Of a DNA stretch of 47,460 nucleotides, positions 26,513 through 35,119 are shown one piece after another. The notes below the pieces were generated by a model that was not told where the DNA came from, did not search any database, and worked only from the letters and a program-made list of their open reading frames with translations. Position numbers and translations under genes: made by a program. The stretch is from Trichococcus flocculiformis (lineage in GTDB: Bacteria; Bacillota; Bacilli; Lactobacillales; Aerococcaceae). The stretch's first letter is position 1. Each line of letters begins with the position of its first letter. The DNA is taken from assembly GCF_900113645.1 (NCBI RefSeq), contig NZ_FOQC01000015.1, positions 1-47,460 of the forward strand, written 5' to 3'.

Positions 26513-27886
26513 TCATTCTCCTTCCGGTAATTCCGCCTGCAGCGCTTCGATGAGTGCCTTCGCCTTCACAAGCGTCTCTTCGTATTCCATTTCCGCATCC
26601 GAATCCCAGACGATACCGCCGCCGACCTGAAAATAGGCAGTATCTCCCTTTTGGAGGATCGTCCGGATGACAATGTTCAGATCGGCATCGCCGTTGAACC
26701 CGACATAGCCGATCGATCCGGTATAGACGTTGCGTTGCGTCGGTTCGATTTCATCGATGACTTCCATCGCCCTGATTTTCGGCGCACCCGTTATCGATCC
26801 GCCCGGGAAGGCGGCTTTGATGCAATCGAGCGCGTGGAGGCCTTCCTCCAACTCCCCTTCGACTGTCGAAACAAGCTGAAAAACGGTGCTGTAGTCTTCG
26901 ATATGATACATTTCCGTTACCTTGACGCTGCCGGTTTTACAAACTCGACCCAAATCATTGCGCATAAGATCGACGATCATCAGCAATTCGGCACGGTCCT
27001 TCTCGCTTTCCAGCAATTCTTGGCGATTGGCGCTATCCTCCTGCTCGGTAGCGCCGCGTGGCCGGGTACCTTTGATCGGCCGCGTCTGTACCTTGCCGTT
27101 GCGGATTTGCAGGAACCGTTCAGGCGAACTGCTCAATAGCTGACCCATGCCGAAGTCGATGTAGGCGGCAAATGGAGCCGGGTTGATGTCGCGCAAACGC
27201 GTGTACAGCTCGTAGGGCGATGCTTCCGTCCGGCACTGGAAGCGTTGGGTCATGTTGACCTGATAGATGTCGCCGGACCGGATATATTCCTTGATACGCG
27301 CGATTGCATCCAAATAATAGTCTTTTGTCATGTTCGCGGTGAGCTTTGGTCTGGCTTCACTGGCCAACTCCAAGGCACGGAGAGGGAATCTCATCCCCTC
27401 CGCAGCCACGATGGTTTTTTCCACCTCAGCCACCCACTTTTCCGGATTACCGAAGAACCCCGGCGAGGCAAGTTGGACTTTTCCAAAAAGGTGGTCCACC
27501 ACAATCGCCCCGTCATAAATGCCGAAGAAGCTGTCAGGGATCTGGACATCATCGTGCGCTTCCTTCGGCAACCGTTCCACTTGATGGCGCAGTTCATAGC
27601 CGAAGTAGCCGACAGCTCCGCCGATGAAAGGGAGTTCCCCCGTATAGTCCAGCTGATAGTCTTCCAGCAATGCTTTCAATTCTTCGAACGAATCTACGCC
27701 CGCTTTGGCAGTCAGCGTCCGTTCGGGATCGAATCCGATGAAGGAATAGCGTCCCAATTTCCCCGGATCCATGCCGCTGTCCAGGAAAAAACAATGCTTG
27801 CGGTCGCGGAACAAAGAAAAGAGTTCGAAGCTCGAAAGCCCGGTGACGATTTCCTTGATCACGATATCAGTCGCTCTTTTTTTCAT
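26513..27886 (-). CDS. pabB: Aminodeoxychorismate synthase component I
   Basis: PabB aminates chorismate with ammonia from PabA. It is 457 aa long, with the chorismate-binding domain C-terminal ([32 protein letters not shown]). The [10 protein letters not shown] motif has Lys in the PabB-diagnostic position, where TrpE has Ala. AAGGGGTG precedes the ATG, and the start overlaps the end of pabA by 20 nt. No trp genes are near, so the operon is for folate rather than tryptophan. Confidence 0.95.
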   Translation of the reverse strand: MKKRATDIVIKEIVTGLSSFELFSLFRDRKHCFFLDSGMDPGKLGRYSFIGFDPERTLTAKAGVDSFEELKALLEDYQLDYTGELPFIGGAVGYFGYELRHQVERLPKEAHDDVQIPDSFFGIYDGAIVVDHLFGKVQLASPGFFGNPEKWVAEVEKTIVAAEGMRFPLRALELASEARPKLTANMTKDYYLDAIARIKEYIRSGDIYQVNMTQRFQCRTEASPYELYTRLRDINPAPFAAYIDFGMGQLLSSSPERFLQIRNGKVQTRPIKGTRPRGATEQEDSANRQELLESEKDRAELLMIVDLMRNDLGRVCKTGSVKVTEMYHIEDYSTVFQLVSTVEGELEEGLHALDCIKAAFPGGSITGAPKIRAMEVIDEIEPTQRNVYTGSIGYVGFNGDADLNIVIRTILQKGDTAYFQVGGGIVWDSDAEMEYEETLVKAKALIEALQAELPEGE

Positions 27887-28478
27887 CGAAAATCACCCCT
27901 TCCCGCTTTTTTTGGGCGCGCCCATAAAAGTTGCGCAACATATCCAAACCGTGCTCCGTCAGAATCGCCTCGGGATGGAACTGAACCCCCTCGATCAGCT
28001 CTTCCCGGTGAAGAAAGCCCATGATTTCGCCAGCTTCTGTCCAGGCAGTGACTTCCAGCGCTTCCGGTAAGCTCCCATTTGCCACGATCAGGGAATGGTA
28101 TCTTGTGACATTCAGCGGGTTTTTCAAGCCTTGAAAGACGCCTTTGTCTGTGTGTTGGATGGCATGCACTTTGCCATGGACAGGCTCTTTCGCCTTCACA
28201 ATTTCCGCGCCGAACAGCTCTGCAATCGTTTGGTGACCCAAGCAGATACCCAGAATCGGGATCGTTCCTGCGAAATGTCTGACGACAGCCAGACTGATGC
28301 CCGCTTCATTTGGTGTCTTCGGACCCGGAGAAATCAGGATCATCAGCGGATTCAGTGCCGCTATCTCTTCGATTGTTATTTTATCGTTCCGTTTCACCAC
28401 AACAGTCTCATCCAATTGCCTCAGATATTGGACGAGATTGTAGGTGAAGGAATCATAATTATCTATTACAAGTATCAT
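27867..28478 (-). CDS. pabA: Aminodeoxychorismate/anthranilate synthase glutamine amidotransferase
   Basis: The glutaminase partner of PabB. It is 203 aa long, a class I glutamine amidotransferase with [18 protein letters not shown], the nucleophile Cys in GICLGHQ and [13 protein letters not shown] carrying the His/Glu pair. The frame is open far upstream, but the ATG at 28478 fits the family start exactly and has GAGGGA upstream. A TTGACA box about 65 nt before it may be the promoter. It heads the pab operon. Confidence 0.93.
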   Translation of the reverse strand: MILVIDNYDSFTYNLVQYLRQLDETVVVKRNDKITIEEIAALNPLMILISPGPKTPNEAGISLAVVRHFAGTIPILGICLGHQTIAELFGAEIVKAKEPVHGKVHAIQHTDKGVFQGLKNPLNVTRYHSLIVANGSLPEALEVTAWTEAGEIMGFLHREELIEGVQFHPEAILTEHGLDMLRNFYGRAQKKREGVIFDEKKSD

Positions 28479-28697
28479 ACGGTCCCTCATCATCATTGTT
28501 ATTTTTTCTATCGTTCTTTCTGTCAAATCTCCTAAAATGATAGGTCCATCATACCAAATGCCGAGACTCCAGCCTATAGTTTTGGGAAAACTGACTTCTG
28601 ACGAAAAAATGACCAGGACAACTGCCCCAGCCATTCTGTCTTTCCCGAAATCGGCAGCATACGCGGTTACAACCTGCCCTCACTGTCGTCACTCTTT

Positions 28698-29399
28698 TTA
28701 CGGGTTGACATCCGCCTCATTGTCAAAGCCGCGCTGTTCCCAATACCCTTTATAGTTCGCGTCATCGGACAGTTCGATGCGGGTGATCCATTTGATCCAT
28801 TTGTATCCCAGTTTATCCTCCGCCACCAGTTGGAACGGAAAGCCTCTTTCCGGCGGCAGGACAACACCGTTCATCTTGTAGGCGATCATCAGTTGCCTGT
28901 CCATGATCGTCTGCAACGGCAAGGCTGTACTGTAGCCATCCTCTGAATGAAAAATGACCGTATCGGCGCTTTCTTGAATGTCCACTGCTTCGAATAGATC
29001 CGCAAGCAGGATCCCTTCCCAAAGGATATCCACGCTCCATCCTTCCACGCAATGCAAGGTCACAACCTTCGTGTACTTCTGATTATCCAGCACTTCGTCG
29101 TAGGTCAGGGAAATTGGCTGCTCGACCAAACCATCGATCGTCAGCGTGTAGACATCAGTGTTTATATATTGCGGGCCCTTGATGGAGTTTTCCCGAAAAT
29201 CGGTCAAGGAAGATAAATCTTTCCCCTCGTATTCGGTCACCTCGATTTTGGTCAGTTCTTGAAGATCAGTTTGGCTTGAAGTGTCATCATTCGATGTTCC
29301 ACAACCAAAAAATAACAAACTAAGCAACAGAACTAGGCATTTATTGAGAATGCGATTATTATAGTGGCACTTTGCTCCGACTTTTTTCACTTTTTTCAT
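28698..29399 (-). CDS. Molybdopterin-binding lipoprotein (SUOX/MsrP-like fold)
   Basis: A 233-aa protein with a lipoprotein signal peptide (LVLLLSLLFFGC, lipobox Cys near residue 33) followed by an oxidoreductase molybdopterin-binding domain. The Mo-ligand cysteine is in VVTLHCVEGWSVDILWEG, and GFPFQLVAEDKLGYKWIKWI is a typical cofactor-site segment. Related periplasmic enzymes such as MsrP reduce methionine sulfoxide; the substrate here is not known. It would be tethered outside the membrane. The DUF3159-like membrane protein gene directly upstream on the same strand could encode an electron-donating partner (inference). Confidence 0.82.
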   Translation of the reverse strand: MKKVKKVGAKCHYNNRILNKCLVLLLSLLFFGCGTSNDDTSSQTDLQELTKIEVTEYEGKDLSSLTDFRENSIKGPQYINTDVYTLTIDGLVEQPISLTYDEVLDNQKYTKVVTLHCVEGWSVDILWEGILLADLFEAVDIQESADTVIFHSEDGYSTALPLQTIMDRQLMIAYKMNGVVLPPERGFPFQLVAEDKLGYKWIKWITRIELSDDANYKGYWEQRGFDNEADVNP

Positions 29400-29429
29400 C
29401 AAAATGCCTTCTTTCCGAAACCCTTCCGA

Positions 29430-30101
29430 CTAAAAACCACGTGTCTGCCCTTCCCACGGCTGCTGCTTGCCTTCCCGGTGTTCTTCCACGCTGGGCCCTT
29501 TCAGGTTGCGGAGACGCCAAATGCCGTAAAGATAGCTAAGGATCAATCCAGCAAGCGTGAACGGAAGTCCCAGGAGCGTATTTGTCCAAGCCAACTCGGC
29601 AACATCACCGCGTCGGAAAAGAATGACCTGCAAAGCCAATCGCATCAGAAAAAACAGTAACCAAATGATTGTCACTTCCTGATAGGCCGGCTTCACGTCC
29701 TTACGCCAATACCATTCCAGATCCCACCCGCGCGTCAGATGGCTCGTCAAAGCGGCCATCGGTTTCCCCATGATGAGGCTCACCAACGCCGCCAACACGA
29801 ACATGGCGCTGGACATTATTTTGGGCAGGTAATAATTAGCGGCATTATTGGAAAAATAAGCGATTGCGGAGGCAAACATAACCCCGACCAAACCACCCAT
29901 GGCATAGCGCAACGGTTGCTTCCGTGCCAACCGGATGATGGCCAACAGCAAAGCCAAAGCAATAGCCATAATACTGGCGACAGTCAACTGATAACGGCTG
30001 TTGACCACGGCAAACAGTAAGGGCGGCAATACAGCATCGACCGTCTTCCCTGAGATGACCAATTTCAATTCTTCCGAAATTTCCTTGACTCTGGTTTTCA
30101 A
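29430..30101 (-). CDS. DUF3159-like integral membrane protein
   Basis: About 223 aa with some six hydrophobic helices. The region VDAVLPPLLFAVVNSRYQL and LARKQPLRYAMGGLVGVMFASAIAYF resembles DUF3159 proteins, best known from actinobacteria; the match is by recollection. The frame is open to 30188, but GGGGAGGGG lies 8 nt before a TTG at 30101, which is the preferred start. It is followed within about 30 nt by the molybdopterin lipoprotein gene. Function is unknown. Confidence 0.65.
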   Translation of the reverse strand: MKTRVKEISEELKLVISGKTVDAVLPPLLFAVVNSRYQLTVASIMAIALALLLAIIRLARKQPLRYAMGGLVGVMFASAIAYFSNNAANYYLPKIMSSAMFVLAALVSLIMGKPMAALTSHLTRGWDLEWYWRKDVKPAYQEVTIIWLLFFLMRLALQVILFRRGDVAELAWTNTLLGLPFTLAGLILSYLYGIWRLRNLKGPSVEEHREGKQQPWEGQTRGF

Positions 30102-30159
30102 ATCATCATCCCCTCCCCATTTTCTGTAAATCTGAAAATCAGCCTCTCTATGTGCCCCA

Positions 30160-30188
30160 ATTATACTATTTCCAAGCAAGGAAAGCAT
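30160..30188 (-). promoter_or_regulatory. Promoter for the DUF3159-like/molybdopterin pair
   Basis: TATAAT (30165-30160, minus strand) is preceded by an AG-rich spacer and a weak ATGCTT about 17 nt upstream. Confidence 0.45.
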
Positions 30189-30765
30189 TTATCAGAAACC
30201 GGTGTTATCCGGAAACTTGGCACCTGATCCAATTCAATAAGGAAAGCTGAACGGGTTCGTTCAGCCCTGATTAAGGAAACACTGTGACCTAATCGGTCAA
30301 GTACTCTGATGTCACAGTGCGACATCAGAGGGCCTCACTACGAGACCAGTTGGATGGCCTGATGACAGGACTAAGCGATTGAAATCGCAAGAGTCATGAC
30401 AATTTAGGAAATCTGTCCACGCAACGTTCCCTACGGTCACCTTGTACTGGGGCTCTAAGGGATGAATCCCTAAGAGTCCCATGCAACTGAGCATCGCAGA
30501 GCGCAATTGCTGAGAGACTTCCGAAACAAAGGAATCAACGTGACCGTACCGGTCAGTTGTATCATGTTTCTAAGCCATCAAAGATGGCAAGAACCATGAC
30601 AAGTCGAACAGTATGTCTTGGCTCGCAGAGACAAGAGGTTCCTATATCCTTTTTCCGAAGGGCTAACCCGTGAAGCTGGACATCATTTTAGATGCATGAA
30701 ACATGTTGCAAACTTGTGAAACACCTACGGTGATGCACTTTTGAGTTGAAAAAATTTTATAAATT
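30185..30765 (+). ncRNA. Candidate large structured noncoding RNA (about 580 nt)
   Basis: This stretch has no supported gene but many strong hairpins: an 8-bp stem at 30246-30265; a 10-bp stem at 30304-30330 whose loop (ACAGTG, 30314-30319) can pair with CACTGT (30280-30285) as a pseudoknot; GACT/GCGAT stems at 30369-30395 with a TGAA loop; a 13-bp stem at 30449-30480, again with TGAA; GACCG/CGGTC at 30542-30554 extended by CAAC/GTTG; and GCCATC/GATGGC at 30574-30588 enclosed by TCATG/CATGA. Loops are purine-rich on the plus strand, favouring that strand as sense. Size and density recall large ornate RNAs such as ROOL or GOLLD, but no sequence match is claimed. RNase P, tmRNA and 6S signatures are absent. 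Confidence 0.5.
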
Positions 30766-30840
30766 CCTGTAGAGTAGAGGACTGATTTCTAACAACGACT
30801 CCTTAGCGGGTCGTTGTTTTACTTTCAGCTCCCCCTCATC

Positions 30841-30874
30841 AAACCGTACGTGAAGTTTTCCCTCATACGGCTTT
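30841..30874 (-). other. Group II intron domain V
   Basis: A 34-nt catalytic hairpin: the AGC triad, CCGTA/TACGG stem, an AAAA-type loop and the bulge before CACG. It lies directly after the RT stop codon, as expected. Confidence 0.8.
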
Positions 30875-30902
30875 CCGACATTCTTCGTCATGTGCATTAC
30901 GG

Positions 30903-32210
30903 TCATACAACCGACAGTTTCTTAAGCCTATATTTGGTCATTTCTCTCACTATGCTCAGATTGCTCCGTTTATTCTTGTTATTTCTCCGTTTGTTGTAGT
31001 GTAGTGTCAGCAATTCCAGAATGTACCAGTCGATCCGATTTAGCCACCTCGTGGCAATTGGTGAAATGCGATAGTAATTTCGCATTCCAACAACCTTGCG
31101 GTTGATACCGTCAATCAAGTCCATTGTATTGCAGACCAACTTACTCCTTGGAGATATATAATCTTTAAACGTTTGTCTCATCTTTTTCATAGCTCCCTTT
31201 TTAGGGATGTGCTCGAGAAAGTACATCACTTGTCCGTTTTTCTTCCTTTTTGGGAACTTTCTATTGTGGAATCCTAGGAAGTCAAATCCTCCCTTGTCAT
31301 CCCAGATATTAACCAACCTACTCTTGTCCAGATTCATCTCCAGTTCGAGCTTTTGGAAAACTGCCTTAAGAATCTGGATACTCTGTATCGCATCCTTCTT
31401 CGTGTGGCATAGTATGACCATGTCGTCTGCGTAACGCACTAACGTCCCCAGACTGGCATACCGCTTTTCCCAAATTGTATCCAGATAGTTCAGGTATATG
31501 TTCGCCAATAACGGTGAAATTACCCCGCCCTGAGGCGATCCCAGAAAAGAAGGTTTCAACTCCTTCTCATCAAGCACCCCTACCTTCAACCACTGCCGAA
31601 TCAGTTTCAGTACCCTTCTATCCGAGACACGCTGTTTCACCAGTTTCATCAATTTGTCATGGTGAATATTGTCAAAGTATCCTTTTATATCTATATCCAC
31701 CACCCAATAGCTTTTCTGGCTGGCTTTGCGAATCGCCTTCATAGCCTGATGGGCATTCCGGTTTGGACGGAACCCATAGGATGAATCTTTAAACATCGTT
31801 TCGAAGATTGGTTCTATCACCATCTTTGTTGCCTGTTGAACAACCCTGTCTTCGATTGTCGGTATCCCTAAGGGACGCATATCTTTTGAATTTCCTTTTG
31901 GAATCCATACTCTTTTAACCGGCTGAGGTTGATATGTCTGGTTTTTCAGTTTCAGATACAAGCTGTTCAGGAAGTTATTTTCACCGATTTCGTCTTGGAT
32001 ATAATCGAAGGTCAGCCTGTCCACACCTGCACTGCCCTTGTTAGCTTTCACTTTCAGCCATGCCGTTTTGAGTATGTCCGGACGGTAAATCTTATCATAT
32101 AGTGCATGAAACTTTCGTTTCGGTTGTGCCTTGGCACAGTGATATAGCATCTGTCCGAAGGACTCCGCTTTTTGTTTCAACATGGTATTAGTCATTTGTT
32201 TGACATTCAT
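30903..32210 (-). CDS. ltrA: Group II intron reverse transcriptase/maturase
   Basis: The intron-encoded protein, 435 aa. RT motifs are in order: RVWIPKGNSKDMRPLGIPTIEDRVVQ, SYGFRPNRNAHQA, VVDIDIKGYFDNI, GSPQGGVISPLLANIYL, the YADD catalytic box and GFDFLGF. A maturase (X) domain follows. No HNH endonuclease domain is present, as in class C proteins, which prime from nascent DNA. AAAGGAGG precedes the ATG. All key motifs are intact, so splicing and mobility may be functional. Confidence 0.93.
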   Translation of the reverse strand: MNVKQMTNTMLKQKAESFGQMLYHCAKAQPKRKFHALYDKIYRPDILKTAWLKVKANKGSAGVDRLTFDYIQDEIGENNFLNSLYLKLKNQTYQPQPVKRVWIPKGNSKDMRPLGIPTIEDRVVQQATKMVIEPIFETMFKDSSYGFRPNRNAHQAMKAIRKASQKSYWVVDIDIKGYFDNIHHDKLMKLVKQRVSDRRVLKLIRQWLKVGVLDEKELKPSFLGSPQGGVISPLLANIYLNYLDTIWEKRYASLGTLVRYADDMVILCHTKKDAIQSIQILKAVFQKLELEMNLDKSRLVNIWDDKGGFDFLGFHNRKFPKRKKNGQVMYFLEHIPKKGAMKKMRQTFKDYISPRSKLVCNTMDLIDGINRKVVGMRNYYRISPIATRWLNRIDWYILELLTLHYNKRRNNKNKRSNLSIVREMTKYRLKKLSVV

Positions 32211-32720
32211 ATACAGAATCCTCCTTTCAAATGTACTGAATGAAGTAAGGAACCTTCCCTAAAACAAGTTTTGTTGTCTTGATTATCATTGGTACTATGT
32301 TCCCCTCCGACTCCCTTCCGCCTTGTCCTCACTTCGGTTGCCCTTATAGATTTCAACTTTACTTCCTTCGGAAGTGGCGGGGAGGGTCTCCCCAGTTCCG
32401 TAAATTACTTTCCCATCATGTCGCTTCCCATACTCCGAGAGATTCTTGAGTGCTGTTCCAAGTTCTATACACCGTCCATGGTCTTCGCCCAACATATAAA
32501 GGCTCGACTTCTCCTTGGCCGCAAAGCGGGTTCTTTTGACGAAGCTGCAGAATTCACTTTATGTTACAACCTGATGGCTTGCTTGCCCAACTTTCGTTGG
32601 TACTTTATCACAGAGCTTCAACCTTAGAATTTCTTCACCAGTTGTCTGATAGCTACCGAGCGCCTTGGCGCTTACTCGGACTGGACTTTCACCAGTTAGC
32701 AATTTACGGCTTGCTGGGCA
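32211..32720 (-). other. 5' part of the group II intron (domains I-III), no gene
   Basis: About 510 nt without a gene. It encodes the RNA scaffold of the intron upstream of the maturase ORF. Short plus-strand frames here are incidental. GTGAAAGTCC near 32690-32680 supports the assignment. Confidence 0.7.
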
Positions 32721-32734
32721 CGCATATGTCCAAC

Positions 32735-32768
32735 AAAAAAACAAGTCCAGGATCATCTCCTGGGCTTG
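32735..32768 (-). terminator. Terminator of aspA, target of the intron
   Basis: CAAGTCCAGGA pairs with TCCTGGGCTTG (32742-32752 with 32758-32768). Seven T follow on the minus strand (32741-32735). The intron 5' end lies about 14 nt beyond. Confidence 0.88.
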
Positions 32769-32783
32769 CTTTTCATTTGTCGC

Positions 32784-34199
32784 TCAGATGACTTTATCCC
32801 TCAGCAATATCGCAGCTGGGATGCCGGCCATGTGCTTTAGATCGAGGATGCTGTCCGTTTCCGCAATTGTTAACAAGCCTTTTTCAAGCACCAATTCCCT
32901 GACTGTTTTCCCTGTCTCCAGTGATTCTTTGGCGATTGCGCTGGCTTTTTGGTACCCGATTGTCGGGCAAAGGGCGGTCGCAATACCGGCGCTCTCCTCC
33001 ACCTGTTTGTAGCAGATCATCTCATTCGCTTGGATCCCTGTGATGCAATTGGCGGTTAGAGTGGCGACTGCATGCGTCAAGCAGTCGATTGATTCAAACA
33101 GCGAATGGAAAATGATCGGTTCGAAGGCATTCAGCTCCAGCTGACCCGATTCGGCGGCCATCGTGATGGTCAAATCGTTTCCGATTACGCGGAAAGCGAC
33201 TTGCGAAACGACTTCGGGTATCACCGGATTTACTTTTCCCGGCATGATCGAAGAGCCGTTTTGCTTGGCAGGCAAATTGATTTCGCCGATGCCCGCCTTC
33301 GGTCCGCTCGACAACAAGCGCAGATCATTGCTCATCTTCGACAAGTTCACCGCCGCCGTCTTGATTGCCGCCGAGACCCTGACAAAGCCATCCACGTTCT
33401 GGGTCGCATCGAAAAGGTCATCCGCCTGCGTGAAAGCAATCCCCACTTCCTCGCTCACAAAAGCTGTGATGTTTTCCAGGTATTCCGGCGTCGCATTGAT
33501 GGTATTACCGATTGCGGTCCCGCCGAGGTTAAGGATCTTCATCTCTTCCGCGGCACTCATGAGGTGGCGGATATCCCTCTTGACGAAGGATTGATAAGCC
33601 CGGAACGTCCGCCCCAACGTAGTCGGGACCGCATCCTGCATTTGCGTACGCCCCATCTTGATGACACCGGCAAATGCTTCGGCCTTTTCACCCAATGCGC
33701 TCTCCAACTTTTCCAGTTCGGCAATCAGCTCAGGCAGAATTTGCAGCACGGTCATTTTACCCGCTGTCGGGAAGACATCGTTGGTGGACTGGCAAAGATT
33801 CACATCATCATTTGGATGAACGATGCGGTAGTCGCCTTTTCTCCCACCCAATATTTCGATGGCGCGATTGGCGATGACTTCGTTGGCGTTCATATTGGCT
33901 GAAGTACCGGCACCGCCTTGGATGGCATCCACGATGAAGGCTTCATGAAAATATCCCGCCATAATTTCGTCGCAGGCTTGGACAATCGCATCCTTTTTAA
34001 CGGCTGTCAGGTTCCCGGATTGAGCGTTCACGACAGCTGCGGCTTTCTTGATCCATGCCAAGCTTTTGACCAATTCCGGATGCAGATTCGTGCCCGTGAT
34101 GGCAAAATTTTCCTTTGCACGCGATGATTGCACACCATAATACGCTTCTGTGGGTACTGCCAACGTTCCGATCGAGTCCGCTTCAATTCTCATATTCAT
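32784..34199 (-). CDS. aspA: Aspartate ammonia-lyase
   Basis: AspA converts aspartate to fumarate and ammonia. It is 471 aa long, with the superfamily signature GSSIMPGKVNPVIPEVVSQV, N-terminal YYGVQSSRAKENFAITG and VNLCQSTNDVFPT. The pattern fits aspartases better than fumarase C, but the close relationship leaves some doubt. GGGGGC stands 8 nt before the ATG at 34199; an ATG at 34244 in frame lacks a site. It is divergent from an Lrp/AsnC regulator gene that may control it. Confidence 0.88.
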   Translation of the reverse strand: MNMRIEADSIGTLAVPTEAYYGVQSSRAKENFAITGTNLHPELVKSLAWIKKAAAVVNAQSGNLTAVKKDAIVQACDEIMAGYFHEAFIVDAIQGGAGTSANMNANEVIANRAIEILGGRKGDYRIVHPNDDVNLCQSTNDVFPTAGKMTVLQILPELIAELEKLESALGEKAEAFAGVIKMGRTQMQDAVPTTLGRTFRAYQSFVKRDIRHLMSAAEEMKILNLGGTAIGNTINATPEYLENITAFVSEEVGIAFTQADDLFDATQNVDGFVRVSAAIKTAAVNLSKMSNDLRLLSSGPKAGIGEINLPAKQNGSSIMPGKVNPVIPEVVSQVAFRVIGNDLTITMAAESGQLELNAFEPIIFHSLFESIDCLTHAVATLTANCITGIQANEMICYKQVEESAGIATALCPTIGYQKASAIAKESLETGKTVRELVLEKGLLTIAETDSILDLKHMAGIPAAILLRDKVI

Positions 34200-34239
34200 C
34201 TCTGTTTGCCCCCTGAAATTTTTCTGTACTTCTCTGTAC

Positions 34240-34269
34240 TTCATAGAGGAAACAATACCACCTTGACAA
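34240..34269 (-). promoter_or_regulatory. Promoter of aspA
   Basis: On the minus strand TTGTCA (34269-34264), 18 nt, TATGAA (34245-34240). Confidence 0.5.
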
Positions 34270-34383
34270 ACTGATTAAAACAACTCACAAGAAGTTGCGA
34301 ACAAAACCTGCATATTCGACCTTTTCACAGAAGAATCCCATGCTGTTTCCGATATAACTTTATTTTCTTAAGACATGTCAGTA

Positions 34384-34411
34384 TTGGTTTGCTTCCCATG
34401 ATAGGTATGAT
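34384..34411 (+). promoter_or_regulatory. Promoter of the Lrp/AsnC gene
   Basis: TTGGTT (34384-34389), 16 nt, TATGAT (34406-34411). Two CTTAAG sites flank the region and might be regulator half-sites. Confidence 0.5.
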
Positions 34412-34460
34412 ATAAAATCTTAAGAATACAAAGCAAACAAGAAAAGGGAAGGAACCTCCA

Positions 34461-34901
34461 ATGGATAAAATCGATAAACAAATTTTGAACATTCTGCAGA
34501 CGAATGCGCGGGCTTCGCTGAAGGAAATCGGTGAGGCCACTTTTTTGTCTTCGCCGGCGATTTCCGCAAGGATCGCCCAGCTGGAGCGGAACGGCATCAT
34601 CACTGATTACGGCGCTCACGTGAACCTTCAGGCGCTGGGTTACAACATCAAAGCTTTCATCAATCTGGAGGTCGATCCCAAGCAAAAGCCGGTATTTTAT
34701 CCATTCGTGGAAGGCATCCCGAATGTGTTGGAATGCAACTGCGTGACCGGAGAATTTTCGATGCTCCTGAAGGTCGCCTTTCCGACGACGAAGGAATTGG
34801 ATACTTTCATCGGCGAACTGCAGCAGTTCGGCAAGACCTACACGCAGATCGTCTTCTCAACCTCGGTCGGTCCCAGGGGCATCCATTTTGAGGACCAATG
34901 A
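34461..34901 (+). CDS. Lrp/AsnC family transcriptional regulator
   Basis: A 146-aa feast/famine regulator with an N-terminal HTH (MDKIDKQILNILQTNARASLKEIG) and a C-terminal RAM/AsnC ligand domain (CNCVTGEFSMLLKVAF). Such proteins bind amino acids and act locally or globally. Divergent arrangement with aspA suggests it senses aspartate or asparagine and regulates that gene (inference). GGAAGGAA precedes the ATG. Confidence 0.88.
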   Translation: MDKIDKQILNILQTNARASLKEIGEATFLSSPAISARIAQLERNGIITDYGAHVNLQALGYNIKAFINLEVDPKQKPVFYPFVEGIPNVLECNCVTGEFSMLLKVAFPTTKELDTFIGELQQFGKTYTQIVFSTSVGPRGIHFEDQ

Positions 34902-34924
34902 CAATAACGATCCGCATCAGCCCC

Positions 34925-34968
34925 GAAAAAAAGCTATCCGCTCCCGAAAATGATAGGGAGCGGATAGC
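34925..34968 (-). terminator. Terminator hairpin
   Basis: A perfect 13-bp stem (34933-34945 with 34956-34968). The T-run is on the minus strand, so it stops the DUF1846 transcript best, though it may also end the Lrp gene. Confidence 0.8.
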
Positions 34969-35014
34969 CTTTGAAATTGGATTCTGACGATTTATCGCAA
35001 ACGTGTTCTGATTC

Positions 35015-35110
35015 GCAGACACCACTACCGTTTCGAAACCAGCTGTCGTCCATAAAAGAGGTGAACGGCAGCTGGTTTCTCCAACGTACGGGTGTCTAAA
35101 CGCGATTCAT
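35015..35110. other. Nested palindrome downstream of the DUF1846 gene
   Basis: The inner stem GAAACCAGCTGTCG/CGGCAGCTGGTTTC (14 pairs with one wobble) is enclosed by AGACACC/GGTGTCT. It lacks a T-run, so it is not an ordinary terminator. Confidence 0.5.
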
Positions 35111-35119
35111 CACACTCTA

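Larger units (their letters stand above)
30769..32721 (-). mobile_element. Group II intron, probably class IIC
   Basis: On the minus strand the 5' end is near GTGCCCAGC (32721), followed by GGTGAAAGTCC, a common group II domain I motif. The RT/maturase ORF sits in domain IV. Domain V (30874-30841) has AGCCGTATGAG...CACGTACGGTT, and the 3' end is near CTCTAC (30769). It lies about 14 nt past the aspA terminator in the same orientation, the typical IIC target. Domain VI seems to hold an extra hairpin (ACAACGAC/GTCGTTGT). Boundaries are estimates. Confidence 0.85.

Noticed and set aside
30312-30506. 64-codon frame inside the structured 30.2-30.8 kb region
   Set aside because: No ribosome binding site; it crosses several stems and looks like a by-product of RNA structure.
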